Translations under genes and position numbers: made by a program
Shown here: positions 5,105-5,284 of the stretch, one piece after another
Layout of the letters: every line of letters starts with the position of its first letter
How positions within the stretch are numbered: the first letter of the stretch is position 1
The notes under the pieces: generated by a model
The model's database searches: none
Seen by the model: only the letters and a program-made list of their open reading frames with translations
Told to the model about the DNA's origin: nothing
NCBI GenBank assembly: GCA_021797385.1
Contig: JAJZZW010000130.1
Coordinates: forward strand, 1 to 5,284
Source of the DNA: Thermoplasmata archaeon
GTDB lineage: Archaea; Thermoplasmatota; Thermoplasmata; Thermoplasmatales; Thermoplasmataceae
Length of the DNA stretch: 5,284 nucleotides
Reading direction: 5' to 3'

Positions 5105-5284
5105 ATGGTGCTTTATGCTGAGGATATCATGAGAAAGGACTGCCAGGTTGTGGATGGAAACATGAATGCACTGGCCGGTTCCAATATAATGGCTGAAAGA
5201 CAGCAGGGATTCCTTATAATAGGAACAAATAAAGTCCCGGAGGGCATAGTTACAGAATGGGATTTCATCAATAAGATCATATCC
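5105..5284 (+). CDS. CBS-domain protein, N-terminal fragment (cut by window edge)
   Basis: The first 60 residues are visible and remain open to the end of the window. They start MVLYAEDIMRKDCQVVDG and contain SNIMAERQQGFLIIGTNKVPEGIVTEWDFINKI, which is a textbook CBS motif: an xDIM opening, a central helix ending in M-A-E, a hydrophobic strand (FLIIG), then the G-I-V-T-E-W-D signature. CBS domains come in pairs and bind adenosine nucleotides such as AMP, ATP or S-adenosylmethionine to regulate an attached or partner protein. The second CBS repeat and any effector domain lie outside, so the protein may be a stand-alone CBS pair (common in archaea) or a fusion. ATG 5105 is chosen because the motif starts right after it and a TATA box sits about 24 nt upstream. 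Confidence 0.87.
   Translation, partial: MVLYAEDIMRKDCQVVDGNMNALAGSNIMAERQQGFLIIGTNKVPEGIVTEWDFINKIIS

Overview
The window looks like a chromosomal segment of an archaeon, most likely a member of the Thermoplasmatales (Ferroplasma/Acidiplasma/Cuniculiplasma-like). The reasons are frequent ATA and AGG codons, moderate-to-low GC, and TATA-like boxes centred about 23-26 nt upstream of several start codons with no Shine-Dalgarno sequence, which is the layout of leaderless archaeal transcripts. The lineage is an inference from style; no marker gene is present.

Layout: (1) At the left edge is the N-terminus of a peptide methionine sulfoxide reductase A (msrA, minus strand, cut by the window). It diverges from a complete class III CoA-transferase (CaiB/BaiF family, plus, 235-1437). 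The spacer between them also holds a perfect Shine-Dalgarno sequence in front of a short ORF that overlaps the transferase start in another frame. (2) A 62-residue minus-strand protein with a possible ribbon-helix-helix-like segment (1478-1666) diverges from an aldo/keto reductase (true start 1738, ends 2700). Both have TATA-like boxes in the 71-nt spacer between them. (3) A GT4-type glycosyltransferase (minus, 2697-3881) is convergent with the reductase, and their stop codons overlap. (4) An AT-richer stretch (about 3.9-5.1 kb) carries a plus-strand ribbon-helix-helix DNA-binding protein and a convergent minus-strand GNAT-like acetyltransferase, with a small palindrome between their ends. (5) At the right edge is the N-terminus of a CBS-domain protein (plus, from 5105, cut by the window).

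The genes do not form one pathway. Most are single-gene transcription units in alternating orientation: sulfoxide repair, CoA ester metabolism, NADPH-dependent carbonyl reduction, glycan transfer and a probable ligand-sensing CBS protein. The accessory-looking part is the RHH/GNAT pair. It has the protein classes of a TacA/TacT-type toxin-antitoxin system but in a convergent order rather than the usual operon. I see no IS element, CRISPR array, tRNA or rRNA, and no stretch over 300 bases without a gene.
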